Program-made: the position numbers and the translations under genes
In this document: positions 7,640 to 16,025 of the stretch, piece after piece
Numbering within the stretch: the first letter of the stretch is position 1
Layout of the letters: the number at the start of each line of letters is the position of its first letter
The notes under the pieces: model-generated
What the model was told of the DNA's origin: nothing
Databases searched by the model: none
What the model saw: the letters and a program-made list of their open reading frames with translations, nothing else
Source: a virus
Strand: one strand, 5' to 3'
DNA length: 45,654 nt
Virus record (IMG/VR): IMGVR_UViG_3300020005_000011
Span: 1 to 45,654 of that record

Positions 7640-7832
7640 GAGTTGAACTTCGAAGTCGAGAGTTAAGTGTTTGAAAACTGTTTAGAATAAAAGACACTTT
7701 AGGGCAAAGGTCTTCTAAATATTCTAAATAGTTTCCACTTACTTATAGACTCAAGGCCGTCAGGCCAAGTCCAAATTAGTGAGACTAATCCGTGTCAAAC
7801 ACGAGAAACCTCTTTAATGAGAGACAAACCAT
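7640..7832 (+). ncRNA. Structured RNA leader upstream of the capsid operon
   Basis: This 199-bp gene-free stretch is full of secondary structure. A palindrome ACTTCGAAGT (7647-7656) comes first. A long imperfect hairpin follows: 7675-7689 pairs with 7720-7734 (15 bp, one G-U), extended outward by AAGTG/CACTT (7665-7669 with 7737-7741) and inward by AAGAC/GTCTT and CTTT/AAAG. Four small hairpins then run up to the start codon: GGCC-GTCA-GGCC (7755-7766), ATTAGT-GAG-ACTAAT (7775-7789), CGTGT-CAA-ACACG (7791-7803) and CTCT/AGAG (7810-7823). The next gene has no strong ribosome site. I infer a regulatory or stabilising 5' UTR or a separate small RNA; I match it to no known family. Confidence 0.65.
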
Positions 7833-8504
7833 ATGGCAGAAGAAGCCAATGAGATTATAGCAGGAACGACTCCTAAAGAGTCTGAAGAACAAAGAGAAGT
7901 AACGATCTCTGAAGACGAACCTGAAGTCGCTAATCAGGAAACAAACAAGACTGATTCTATCGATTATGCTAAAGAATTAGTTAATGAGATAGAAAAGTTT
8001 GATCAAGCCGAACGTAACCGATTAGGTTACATGAAGAGAAAAAGGGATACTGGAGAAGTAGAAACAGCTGAAGATTTGGATGCAAAAGCTGAAGAAGCAT
8101 TAGAAAGAGCTGCTCAAAAATACATTCCTAAACTTCAGTCGACATTAGTAGAAGACAATATTGAGTCAATTCTTAATGAATTGTCTCCTAATAATTCTGC
8201 TAAACAGAAACTTATAAAGTTTCATTTCGAAAATTCAGTTGGACTTAACGGCACACTGCGAGAGCGTTTAGAAAATGCTCTTCTCATTGCTGATAAGAAG
8301 ACCATTCTTAAGACGAATAAAGAAATGGCTGTCGCCCTTCAAAACAGACAAGGTCTTTCTACTACTGGACAAGGCACAAATACAGAAGAAGTTGAAGTTA
8401 AAGACAGTCTTTTAAGCAAAGACCAGATAAATGATCTTAAAGCTAGAGGCTGGAATGACCAAAAAATCCAGAGGTTTAAAGACAATTTAAGGAAACAAAA
8501 ATAG
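7833..8504 (+). CDS. Putative scaffolding protein, 223 aa
   Basis: Acidic, Glu-rich N-terminus (MAEEANEIIAGTTPKESEEQ), long charged helices in the middle (EEALERAAQKYIPKL) and a basic helical C-terminus ending RFKDNLRKQK. That pattern, with a basic helix-turn-helix tail and position right before the decoration and major capsid genes, is typical of internal scaffolds in small tailed phages. No protease is seen nearby. Function is inferred from context and composition. Confidence 0.6.
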   Translation: MAEEANEIIAGTTPKESEEQREVTISEDEPEVANQETNKTDSIDYAKELVNEIEKFDQAERNRLGYMKRKRDTGEVETAEDLDAKAEEALERAAQKYIPKLQSTLVEDNIESILNELSPNNSAKQKLIKFHFENSVGLNGTLRERLENALLIADKKTILKTNKEMAVALQNRQGLSTTGQGTNTEEVEVKDSLLSKDQINDLKARGWNDQKIQRFKDNLRKQK

Positions 8505-8520
8505 TATTCTCATAGAATAC
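8504..8520 (+). other. Intergenic hairpin after the scaffold gene
   Basis: GTATTC (8504-8509) pairs with GAATAC (8515-8520) across a TCATA loop, starting at the scaffold stop codon. There is no T-run, so it is not a good terminator; an mRNA stability or processing hairpin between scaffold and decoration genes is more likely. Confidence 0.4.
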
Positions 8521-8573
8521 GAAGTAAAATTTCTTAGAGAATTCGTCAAAATTACAATTAACTCGAATATAAT

Positions 8574-9062
8574 ATGGCACTTTTAGGTGACATTCAATTA
8601 TATGACACTCCTTCTGTACCATACCCAGGTGATGACGTATATCGAGTAGATTCAGGAACGACATCTTCAATAACAGCAGGTACTCCAGTTGCATTTACTT
8701 TAGGAAGTGCATTTGTAGCAGCAGCAACAACAAATAAGCCTATTGTTGCAACTGACTTTCTAGGTATTGCAACTTCAACAAGCACAGAAACTGCATCAGC
8801 TACTGGAACTGTCAATGTTATGAAATTTGTTTCTGGAACTACTTATCTTATTGCACCCAAAGTCGCAGCAACATTTGATACACAGTCAGAATATAATGCA
8901 TTAGTTGGAGATAGAGTTCTTCTCGACCTCACTGCTAGTACATGGACAATTCTGGCTGCAGATTCTGCTACTTACGGTTGTGTGATTATGCCTCTTGATG
9001 TAACAAAAAATCCAGGTATGGTTAGGTTTGCATTCAGAAATGGTGTCAATTATTTGACGTAA
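8574..9062 (+). CDS. Putative capsid decoration or cement protein, 162 aa
   Basis: Rich in Thr, Ala, Ser and Val with alternating strand-forming segments (for example ITAGTPVAFTLGSAFVAA) and no charged helices, so it is probably a beta-structured head protein. It sits between scaffold and major capsid, the usual place for decoration or cement proteins (DUF2190-like proteins have a similar look). It contains YRVDSGTTSS near residue 24. Assignment is from position and composition only. Confidence 0.55.
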   Translation: MALLGDIQLYDTPSVPYPGDDVYRVDSGTTSSITAGTPVAFTLGSAFVAAATTNKPIVATDFLGIATSTSTETASATGTVNVMKFVSGTTYLIAPKVAATFDTQSEYNALVGDRVLLDLTASTWTILAADSATYGCVIMPLDVTKNPGMVRFAFRNGVNYLT

Positions 9063-9080
9063 ATTAACAATTAAAAATCT

Positions 9081-9110
9081 ATGTTTACAGAAGCACAAAA
9101 TAAACAAGTT
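9081..9110 (+). CDS. Major capsid protein, exon 1 (10 codons)
   Basis: ATG 9081 encodes MFTEAQNKQV and is then stopped by TGA at 9111-9113. Joining base 9110 to 9979 removes the stop and restores one frame: MFTEAQNKQV followed by FAIVQTELDD. The splice point is ambiguous by one T, but an intron ending in G (9978) fits group I rules. Without splicing only a 10-residue peptide would be made. The full protein is 311 aa. Confidence 0.85.
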
Positions 9111-9978
9111 TGAGTAAGTTGTACAAATGTAAATATTGATGATATGATTATGCTATGGATACATATCATAAACTTCCAATAAAAATACGGGAAGAAATCA
9201 TCAAAAAGCACTTTGAAAAAGGAATATCACAAGCTCAATTAGCTAAAGATTATAATGTAAGTCGTCAAATAATTTGGAGATATTGCCATAAAAAAGGAAT
9301 TTCTCCATTCTTTAAAGGTTATAAGATTGATAATGAAACAATTATTGATTTGTATAATCAAAAGAAGTCTATTCTTCAAATCTATAAGATTACAGGTTTG
9401 GGAAGAAGACAAATAGATAAACGACTGAAATTAGCTGGAATAGAAAAAAGACAATTGTCTAGAAGAAAAGAATTTGAGCAAATTTCAAATTATAGGATTA
9501 AAATGAGAATTTGGAAACTCAAAGTTAAAGAAGCTGATAATATGAAATGTATGATGTGTGGGAATACTAAACACCTTCATGTCAATCATATAATTCCAGT
9601 AAGAGATATAAGTAATTCTAATGATTTATTTGACATAAATAATGGAATTACTTTATGTAAAAAATGTCATCTGAAAATACATTTTAAAGAGTATGAGTTT
9701 GTAGATAGATTCAAACAACTTATATCTAAGCGATGTTTTGTGGATAAATAATCGGGTTAACTCAGGGAAAACCTTATAATAAGCACTAATTATAAGACAA
9801 TCCTGATCCAAGCGATTTAGGGATAAATCGAAGGAGCAACGACTAGAAGCATACTGCCAGATCGGCTATGAAGCTTCCACGAACGCCCGACATTCCAATA
9901 TAGAATGAAGATATAGTCTAACCTTACAAGTGATTGTAAGATGTAAAAGATAAAGAACTTTTACGATAATAAATATTG
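9111..9978 (+). ncRNA. Group I intron in the major capsid gene (868 nt)
   Basis: The part after the endonuclease ORF (9752-9978) has group I core signatures: CTCAGGGAAAACCTT, GACAATCCTGATCCAAGC (P3-P4 region), AACGACTAGAAG (P7 5' side) and GAAGATATAGTCTAACC (P7 3' side). AACGACTA with GATATAGTCT are the same P7 elements found in T4 td-type (IA) introns. The intron ends in G at 9978, and removing it fuses the two capsid reading frames. The HNH ORF lies before the whole core, so it occupies a 5' peripheral loop (P1 or P2). I could not draw an unbroken P1 helix with certainty. Confidence 0.9.
9155..9751 (+). CDS. Intron-encoded HNH homing endonuclease, 198 aa
   Basis: The N-terminal half has helix-turn-helix units (ISQAQLAKDYNVSRQIIWRY and a second near ILQIYKITGLGRRQID) that would contact the target. 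The C-terminal HNH domain runs from about residue 130: CMMCG, HLHVNHIIPV, NNGITLCKKCHLKIH, with complete CxxC, H, N and CxxCH residues. It lies inside the group I intron, so its expected job is cutting intronless capsid genes and driving intron homing. ATG 9155 is the first in-frame start. Confidence 0.9.
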   Translation: MDTYHKLPIKIREEIIKKHFEKGISQAQLAKDYNVSRQIIWRYCHKKGISPFFKGYKIDNETIIDLYNQKKSILQIYKITGLGRRQIDKRLKLAGIEKRQLSRRKEFEQISNYRIKMRIWKLKVKEADNMKCMMCGNTKHLHVNHIIPVRDISNSNDLFDINNGITLCKKCHLKIHFKEYEFVDRFKQLISKRCFVDK

Positions 9979-10884
9979 TTCGCTATTGTGCAGACTGAGT
10001 TAGATGATGTCTTTTTTCAGACATTTGAATATGACTCTTCAAGCCCTGGAATTGCAACAGCTCAATCAGGAGACTTGTTCAAAGTTGTACCTACTACTCA
10101 TGCTGCATATATTGGCGAAGTAAATAAAGGAACAGGACTTTGGAAGCTTACAGGTGAAACACAGACAATTTCACAGTCTACTCCTTCAGTTCGTAATAAG
10201 TATACGATCTATGTAAATGACTTTACAGATTCAATTGCTCTGTCAAAAGATTTGTTCGATGACAACATGCATGGTGTTTGGTCAGAAGACGTCAAACAAT
10301 TTGCATTAATGGCTCGAATAACTCAAGATGACCAAGCATTTGCTCTGTTCAGAAATGCATTCACTACTACTTTAACAGCAGATGGTGTTGCATTCTTTTC
10401 GGCAAGTCATGTCTTGATCGGAGGCGGAACTACTTCTAATCTCATCACTGGAGCTTTGTCTGATACAACTCTGAATAATGGAATTGTCTCACTCAGAGAG
10501 CAGAAAAACCAAGCTGGTGTCATTCTTGGTGGTGTTCCCACAATATTATTGGTCCCTTCGAAATTGTTCAAATATGCATTACAGCTGACTGATTCAGCAC
10601 TTGTAGCTGACAGTGCAAATAATGCAATCAACGTCTATCGGTCAAGTTATGGATTCAAGGTCATGTCAAGTCCATACTTAGGTGCAGCAGCAGGCGGAAG
10701 TGATACTGCTTGGTTTTTGCTGACTCCTAATCATTCAGTGTCAAGACTTGTCAGACAAGGAGTTCAGACAGCTTTGACCCCATGGCAGTACAGCAATAAC
10801 AGGACATACAACTATCAAGGAAATTTTCGTGAAAGTGTATTTGTTCCTGATTATTCTGGTGCAGTAGCAAGCTTGGGCACTTAA
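9979..10884 (+). CDS. Major capsid protein, exon 2 (301 codons)
   Basis: This encodes residues 11-311 of the spliced capsid protein. Features fit the HK97-fold family near Mu gpT: DGVAFFSASH near the middle (compare the family's FSxxH element), then SLREQKNQAGVILGGVPTIL, VPSKLFKYAL and a C-terminal VFVPDYSGAV. The frame is open upstream only to a TTG at 9976 inside the intron end, and no ATG or ribosome site is present, which supports splicing rather than independent translation. Position after scaffold and decoration genes agrees. Confidence 0.88.
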   Translation, partial: FAIVQTELDDVFFQTFEYDSSSPGIATAQSGDLFKVVPTTHAAYIGEVNKGTGLWKLTGETQTISQSTPSVRNKYTIYVNDFTDSIALSKDLFDDNMHGVWSEDVKQFALMARITQDDQAFALFRNAFTTTLTADGVAFFSASHVLIGGGTTSNLITGALSDTTLNNGIVSLREQKNQAGVILGGVPTILLVPSKLFKYALQLTDSALVADSANNAINVYRSSYGFKVMSSPYLGAAAGGSDTAWFLLTPNHSVSRLVRQGVQTALTPWQYSNNRTYNYQGNFRESVFVPDYSGAVASLGT

Positions 10885-10901
10885 TCATTAATTATAAATT
10901 C

Positions 10902-11231
10902 ATGATAGGAACAGGATTTTTTACCACACTGACTAGTCATACTCAAATTGCTTTTACCGACAACAATGGATTAGCAATGCTAGTAAGTTGTGATACCACT
11001 CCTGAAACTCAAGCTGATACTTATGCCAAAGGATGCATTCTTATTAGAACAGATAATGCTACAGTCTACACCAATACAGGAACAAGTGCAAGTCCAACTT
11101 GGACAGTCAATGGAACTGGTGGTGTAGGAGCAACAGGAGCTGCAGGAGCAACAGGGGCTGCAGGTGCTACAGGAGCTTCAGGTGCTACAGGTGCAGCCGG
11201 AGCAACAGGAGCTACAGGACCAGGAGTTTAG
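10902..11231 (+). CDS. Collagen-like head or fibre protein, 109 aa
   Basis: A beta-type N-terminal domain (about 75 residues, ending SASPTWTVNGTGG) is followed by collagen-type Gly-X-Thr triplets (GATGAAGATG and similar) to the stop. Short Gly-Ala-Thr triplet runs in phages form trimeric stalks. It directly follows the capsid gene, so a head fibre or decoration is likely. The tail of two hairpins overlapping and after the stop is listed separately. Confidence 0.65.
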   Translation: MIGTGFFTTLTSHTQIAFTDNNGLAMLVSCDTTPETQADTYAKGCILIRTDNATVYTNTGTSASPTWTVNGTGGVGATGAAGATGAAGATGASGATGAAGATGATGPGV

Positions 11232-11277
11232 TCTTAGACTAATATAGTTTTGCCTCTTCTATTCAAAAAGAGGCAAA
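11228..11277 (+). other. Two hairpins after the collagen-like gene
   Basis: TTAGTC-TTA-GACTAA (11228-11242) overlaps the stop codon. A 10-bp stem follows, TTTGCCTCTT (11249-11258) with AAGAGGCAAA (11268-11277). No T-run follows on the plus strand, so this is not a canonical terminator. It probably sets an mRNA end or processing point after the highly expressed capsid genes. Confidence 0.45.
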
Positions 11278-11301
11278 GAGTTAAATAACGGAATAAAATA
11301 T

Positions 11302-11577
11302 ATGAACAGACAGTTTAATAATTACACTTCAATTACAACTCAAACTACAACTACTGTAGTAAGTACATCAGATCTTGTTTATCTTCATTCGATAATTGCA
11401 CCTAAAGCTAGTGGAGGTACAATTACATTGACAGACGTTGCATCAAGCCCAGCAACTTACATGGTTTTGCCAATTGGAACAATAGGAACAATGCTATTTG
11501 ATATTGTACTTCCTAATGGATTAAAAGTTGTGACAAGTGCAGGAGATACAGTATTATTGACTTGGAGCAGGGGATGA
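11302..11577 (+). CDS. Small beta-structured virion protein, 91 aa
   Basis: Thr/Ser/Val-rich with strand-forming segments (TVVSTSDLVYLHSIIAPKAS, then GTMLFDIVLPNG and a final VLLTWSRG). This resembles small beta-sandwich domains at phage fibre tips or on capsids, though I cannot name a family. Its stop overlaps the next ATG in an ATGA junction. Confidence 0.6.
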   Translation: MNRQFNNYTSITTQTTTTVVSTSDLVYLHSIIAPKASGGTITLTDVASSPATYMVLPIGTIGTMLFDIVLPNGLKVVTSAGDTVLLTWSRG

Positions 11578-11747
11578 ACGAGTTTGAGATTCCAGATTGT
11601 GTCTGTGATCTGTGTTCTAAACCTGCAAATGCTATTTATTGGTGCTGCACAGGAAGAAATTGCAAATACAAAAATCAAAGTCCTGCTAGTTTAGAACAAG
11701 ACTTTGACGGTGATTTTATAAAATATTTTAATTCACCTTATGTCTAA
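11574..11747 (+). CDS. Small Cys-rich zinc-binding-like protein, 57 aa
   Basis: Contains CVCDLCSKPANAIYWCC and then CKYKN, at least six cysteines in the first half, arranged like a small zinc ribbon or knuckle. ATG 11574 overlaps the previous stop and has a GGGG-rich stretch upstream. It lies in the head-tail joining block, where small zinc proteins are unusual. Function unknown. Confidence 0.6.
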   Translation: MNEFEIPDCVCDLCSKPANAIYWCCTGRNCKYKNQSPASLEQDFDGDFIKYFNSPYV

Positions 11748-12948
11748 TTACAGTGTATTAAATGCTAAGAGTGACTTAACAGGGATAGTTCATGGAACTA
11801 CTCTGAATCAGATAACCAATCTTAACGGATTGTTTAACAGAGCTGCAAGGCAATTATTGCAAGACCTTGATCCAGCTGAGACTATAAGATATTCTTTGAT
11901 TGGCCCTGTTTTTGACCAAGTGTTTGATTATTCATGCCCAATTGATTTAAAGGGCACAAAAATTATTGACATCGCACCTCAAGTCAACAGATTAGGAAAT
12001 GTATTTTTGTCAAGATACAATCAAGATTTTGATATTGCTAAAACATTTTCATTACAAGATTTATTTACTATCACTTATAATGGAAGCATAAAAGTTCTGA
12101 AATTGAATTTTTCTCAAGCACCATCACCGATTGTTGTAGATACAATGTCTTCTATAACAGATAATGGAACTTATTCCGTTAGCGGTGGTGGTGCTAATTT
12201 GTCTGTAGACAGTCAAAATTTCGTTGTAGGAGGTAGTAGCTTGAAGTTTGACCTATCTTTAGGTCAAAGTACTGGATACGTCCAAAACACGACTTTAACC
12301 ACTGTAGACTTGACTGACACACTAAACGAAGGTACTCAGTTTCTATGGGTGTATTTGCCTAATGCAAGCTCTGTAACAGCAATCGAATTGAGATGGGGAA
12401 GCAGTACAAGCAATTATTATTCGTTAAGTGTTACAACAACTCAATCAGGAACTGCTTTTCAAAACGGATGGAATTTGTTAAGTTTCAATTGGTCAAGTGC
12501 TTCAACGACAGGAACTCCTGTAATTACTGACATTAATTTTGTCAGAGTAACTTTTAGTTATGACTCAACTTTACAGACAGGTGTTCATGTCAATGGCTTA
12601 ACAAGCCAATTGGGAAGTTTATTGAATGTTGAGTATTACTCTGAATGTTTGTTTAGAGACTCATTGACTTTAGCATTTCAAGCAACAGTTACTGATGATT
12701 CGAATCTTATCAATTTAGAATTAGATTCATATAACATTTATCTCAACCAATTGTCATATTTAGTCTGCCAGCAATTGCAAGGAAGTGACGCTCAAGGTTT
12801 TGATGCAGGATTTTTTCTTACATCTTACCAAGAAGGAATTAAGAAATATAAAGCAATGTATAAAGGACAAGTGCAAAAACCTCAGTCTAATTATTATCAT
12901 CTTCCTTTTAGAGGATTTAATAGATTTATAGGTCGAAGATGGAGATAA
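11740..12948 (+). CDS. Head-tail adaptor-like protein with inserted beta domain, 402 aa
   Basis: The N-terminal region (LNGLFNRAARQLLQDLDPAE) and the C-terminal helices (QGFDAGFFLTSYQEGIKKYK) resemble helical podoviral adaptor (tubular A-type) proteins. Between about residues 130 and 290 there is a Ser/Thr/Gly-rich beta domain (SGGGANLSVDSQNFVVGGSS, then WVYLPNASSVTAIELRWG) that looks like a jelly-roll carbohydrate-binding module. The arrangement suggests a neck adaptor decorated with a sugar-binding insert. It overlaps the previous gene by 8 nt. Confidence 0.5.
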   Translation: MSNYSVLNAKSDLTGIVHGTTLNQITNLNGLFNRAARQLLQDLDPAETIRYSLIGPVFDQVFDYSCPIDLKGTKIIDIAPQVNRLGNVFLSRYNQDFDIAKTFSLQDLFTITYNGSIKVLKLNFSQAPSPIVVDTMSSITDNGTYSVSGGGANLSVDSQNFVVGGSSLKFDLSLGQSTGYVQNTTLTTVDLTDTLNEGTQFLWVYLPNASSVTAIELRWGSSTSNYYSLSVTTTQSGTAFQNGWNLLSFNWSSASTTGTPVITDINFVRVTFSYDSTLQTGVHVNGLTSQLGSLLNVEYYSECLFRDSLTLAFQATVTDDSNLINLELDSYNIYLNQLSYLVCQQLQGSDAQGFDAGFFLTSYQEGIKKYKAMYKGQVQKPQSNYYHLPFRGFNRFIGRRWR

Positions 12949-12949
12949 C

Positions 12950-14851
12950 ATGCCTAAAGCTAGTACAATTAAAGTTCCATCAAAAAGCAAAGAATTTACT
13001 TTGATTTCATCTTTTCCTTTCGGTTACAGAAACCGTGAAGATGATACAAATTCTCAACCTGGAGTTTTGATTAGCGAAAGCCAGAATGTTTTGACTCAGT
13101 CAAATGGAAGAGTAGGAATTTGCCAGGGATATGTATTAGATGGAGAAGCAAGTGCAGTTATATCTCCGATTTTGTCAAGTTTTGACTGGGAAATGCATGT
13201 CAATCGAGTTCATCATTTGCGAAGTGGATTTTTGACAGAGGCAGGAAATGATGGAAAATTGCAATTCAGATATGTTAATTCTTTAGGAAATACAGTCTGG
13301 ACAGATCTTTTAACAAGTTTGACTAAAGTCAATTTTCAATATGCAGATTGGTGGAATACAACAAATAGTCAAGCATATCTGTTAATGGTCAATGGTACGA
13401 CTAATGTCTATGAATGGAGTGGAGGAATAGCTACATTTGCATCAGCTACTTCAAATACAATCACTAAAGAAGGAGCTGAAACTTTTGCAGAATTAGGTTT
13501 TTACGTAACAAGCACTCCTTACCAAATTACTATTAATGGAATTGTTTATACAGCAACAGGAGGTTTTGGAACATCAACATTGACTGGAGTGACTCCAGAC
13601 CCAACAGGAGCAGGGCTAACTGCAGGAACTTTAATGTTTCAGACACCTAAGACAATTGCAATTTCTTCATTTACTAATGGACCAGGAAGCACTTTTATAG
13701 CTAATGGTATTGCAAATTTAAGAAACCAGATTTATTTAGGGTCGAAGACAAGAAATTCTGTGTATATTTCAAAAGTTAATGATTATACGACATATACTGT
13801 AACTGCACCTGTCAGAGTTGTAGGAGATGGAGCTTTAGTGACAATGGATGGACCGTGGAGAGCATTTATTACACAAGAAGATTACATGACAATGTTTGCA
13901 GGACTTGATCAGATTTATCAGACAGTGTTTACTTTAAGTTCTGACTTGACTAAAGAAGATTTTGCAATACACAGGCTAAAAACAACTCCACTTCAAGGAA
14001 CACAGAGCCAAGATTTGACATGTAAAATTAAAAATAATATTGCATTTGTTTCAAATGAACCAATTTTGAATACACTAGGCAGAGTTGACAATGTTGTATT
14101 GACTCCACAGATAAGTGATATATCCTTTTCCATTGTTAATGATTTTAATACTTATGACTTTACAGATGGAAGTGTGTTTTTTTGGAGGAATTATATTTTC
14201 GTAGCAGTTCCAAGAGAAAGCTTAGTCAGAATTTATAACATGACTAAGGATGTGACAAACCAAGCAAGTCTAGAAAATCAGACTCATTATTGGGAAGCAC
14301 CATTGACTATAGCAATTTCAAGGTTTTCAATCATCAATGGAGAATTATATGGTCATAGCTATATGACAAGTGAAAGCTATAAATTATTTACAGGATATAA
14401 TTTTAATGGACACCCAATAGATGCTAAAGCTGTATTTGCATATCAGAATTTTGGAGTGAGATCAGCTACTAAAAGTTTCAATGAGTTTTTTGTAGAAGGA
14501 TATATATCTTCAAACACTACACTTAATTTGAACTTTAATTATGAATTAGAAGGTTTTGCAGGACAAGCTACTTATCCAATTAAAGGAACTGATGCTCAAA
14601 TAGTTTTATCTAGCGGAGATGATGCAAGTTTAGGAAAATTTCCTTTAGGAAGCCAGCCATTAGGTGGAGATTTAGATATTCCTAAAGTTTTACCTCCTAA
14701 ATTTAGAGAAATTCAGACATTTACTAGAACACCCTTTTATGAATTTTCTCCTTCTTTTTCATCAAGTGGAACTGATTTTAACTGGTCAATTTTAGCATTT
14801 GGTCCAGCAGTATCATTAACAAGTGAAGGGAATAATCCCATAACTAAATAA
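12950..14851 (+). CDS. Tail nozzle / stabilisation-like protein, 633 aa
   Basis: The order adaptor, then a ~630-residue beta-rich protein, matches podoviral tubular B or P22 gp10-type nozzle proteins. The sequence has repeated beta-blade-like units with VNRVHHLRSGF, RNQIYLGSKTRNSVYIS and WRNYIFVAVPRESLVRIYN, suggesting a propeller-like body. The C-terminus is Pro/Phe-rich. It would form the short tail tube below the connector. The call rests on position, size and beta-repeat pattern. Confidence 0.6.
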   Translation: MPKASTIKVPSKSKEFTLISSFPFGYRNREDDTNSQPGVLISESQNVLTQSNGRVGICQGYVLDGEASAVISPILSSFDWEMHVNRVHHLRSGFLTEAGNDGKLQFRYVNSLGNTVWTDLLTSLTKVNFQYADWWNTTNSQAYLLMVNGTTNVYEWSGGIATFASATSNTITKEGAETFAELGFYVTSTPYQITINGIVYTATGGFGTSTLTGVTPDPTGAGLTAGTLMFQTPKTIAISSFTNGPGSTFIANGIANLRNQIYLGSKTRNSVYISKVNDYTTYTVTAPVRVVGDGALVTMDGPWRAFITQEDYMTMFAGLDQIYQTVFTLSSDLTKEDFAIHRLKTTPLQGTQSQDLTCKIKNNIAFVSNEPILNTLGRVDNVVLTPQISDISFSIVNDFNTYDFTDGSVFFWRNYIFVAVPRESLVRIYNMTKDVTNQASLENQTHYWEAPLTIAISRFSIINGELYGHSYMTSESYKLFTGYNFNGHPIDAKAVFAYQNFGVRSATKSFNEFFVEGYISSNTTLNLNFNYELEGFAGQATYPIKGTDAQIVLSSGDDASLGKFPLGSQPLGGDLDIPKVLPPKFREIQTFTRTPFYEFSPSFSSSGTDFNWSILAFGPAVSLTSEGNNPITK

Positions 14852-14855
14852 ATTT

Positions 14856-16019
14856 ATGTCAGATCAGTTTAAGTTCGTGCAGGCACAATCATTTACATTA
14901 GCAGGTTCAGGAGCAGTCATTGGAGATACTTCAATCGTTTTGTCTAGCTTTAAGCAAATAGATGGAACGACTAATTTGACAATGACAGATTTTGGTTCTA
15001 TTGGTTTTATGACAATAGAGCCAAATAGTGGAACTCAAGAAGAGCAGATTAGTTTTACAGGAGTTACTCAAAATGCTAATGGAACAGCTACATTGACTGG
15101 AGTTAAGACAGTTTTATTCATAAGTCCTTATACAGAAACGTCAGGTTTAGCTAAAACGCATGCAGGTGGAACTAAAGCAATCATTTCTAATACAGCAGGT
15201 TTTTATGATAGATTGACAGGCAAAGATGATGATGAAACAATCAATGGTTTATGGACATTTGTTCAGCCTCCTATTTCTGCAACTAATCCTACAACTTCAA
15301 CTCAAATTGCTAATAAAGCATATGTAGATGGCATAGCAATAGCTGGAGCCCCTGATGCGTCGACTACAGTTAAAGGCATTACTAAATTAGCCACAGCTCC
15401 AGCATCTCCAACTTCTCCCATAGCTGTCGGAGATAATGACGGCAGAGTTCCAACTCAAGGAGAAAATGACGCATTAGTTGGAAGTAGTGGAACTCCAAGT
15501 TCGAGCAATAAATATATAACAGCTGACGATGTATCAGATGCAGCGGTATCAGGAAAAGTTGTTCGAGCGACAGGTACTGCTCTACCTGCATTAGATGGAG
15601 TTAATTTAACAAATGTCGTACATACTCAATACGCACCAGTTTGGAAAAATGGCACTGTTGCAGCAGCTACAACGGGTGGCAGTACTACTCAAAATATTGC
15701 TCATGGATTAAGTGCAACTCCTAAATTTATTCGTTTAACTATTATGATGGGAGGGGATGGAACAGGGATAACTCAAGGAGTTGCAGTGACTACGTATAAT
15801 GGAACTAATCAAGCAAGCATATATTCATTTTGTCGGATAAATACTTCTCCCAATTCAACTGTTTTTGGAGTTCAAAATGCTGTATTAGTTGGAGCTAGTG
15901 ATAAATTATTTTCAGCTACAATCACAACTGACGCTACAAATATTATTATTTCTTGGGTTTTGACAGTAGGAGCAGGCTTAGATGTAACTCCTCAAATTAT
16001 GTGGGAAGCAATGTCTTAA
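14856..16019 (+). CDS. Tail fibre or fibre-adaptor protein, 387 aa
   Basis: After a beta-rich N-terminal domain there is LTGKDDDETINGLWTFV followed by TSTQIANKAYVDG, the repeat style found in phage fibres (a WTF segment followed by AxKxYVD). The C-terminal 130 residues are strand-rich and glycine-containing (FIRLTIMMGGDGTGI), probably a tip domain. It likely attaches to the tail and helps adsorption. Confidence 0.65.
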   Translation: MSDQFKFVQAQSFTLAGSGAVIGDTSIVLSSFKQIDGTTNLTMTDFGSIGFMTIEPNSGTQEEQISFTGVTQNANGTATLTGVKTVLFISPYTETSGLAKTHAGGTKAIISNTAGFYDRLTGKDDDETINGLWTFVQPPISATNPTTSTQIANKAYVDGIAIAGAPDASTTVKGITKLATAPASPTSPIAVGDNDGRVPTQGENDALVGSSGTPSSSNKYITADDVSDAAVSGKVVRATGTALPALDGVNLTNVVHTQYAPVWKNGTVAAATTGGSTTQNIAHGLSATPKFIRLTIMMGGDGTGITQGVAVTTYNGTNQASIYSFCRINTSPNSTVFGVQNAVLVGASDKLFSATITTDATNIIISWVLTVGAGLDVTPQIMWEAMS

Positions 16020-16025
16020 AATTTT

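Noticed and set aside
8565-8573. Promoter from TATAAT just before the decoration gene
   Set aside because: It abuts the start codon, leaving no leader or ribosome site, so it is probably a chance AT-rich match.
9976-10884. Capsid gene starting at TTG 9976
   Set aside because: That codon belongs to the intron end. No ribosome site is present, and splicing gives a better N-terminus and a proper frame.
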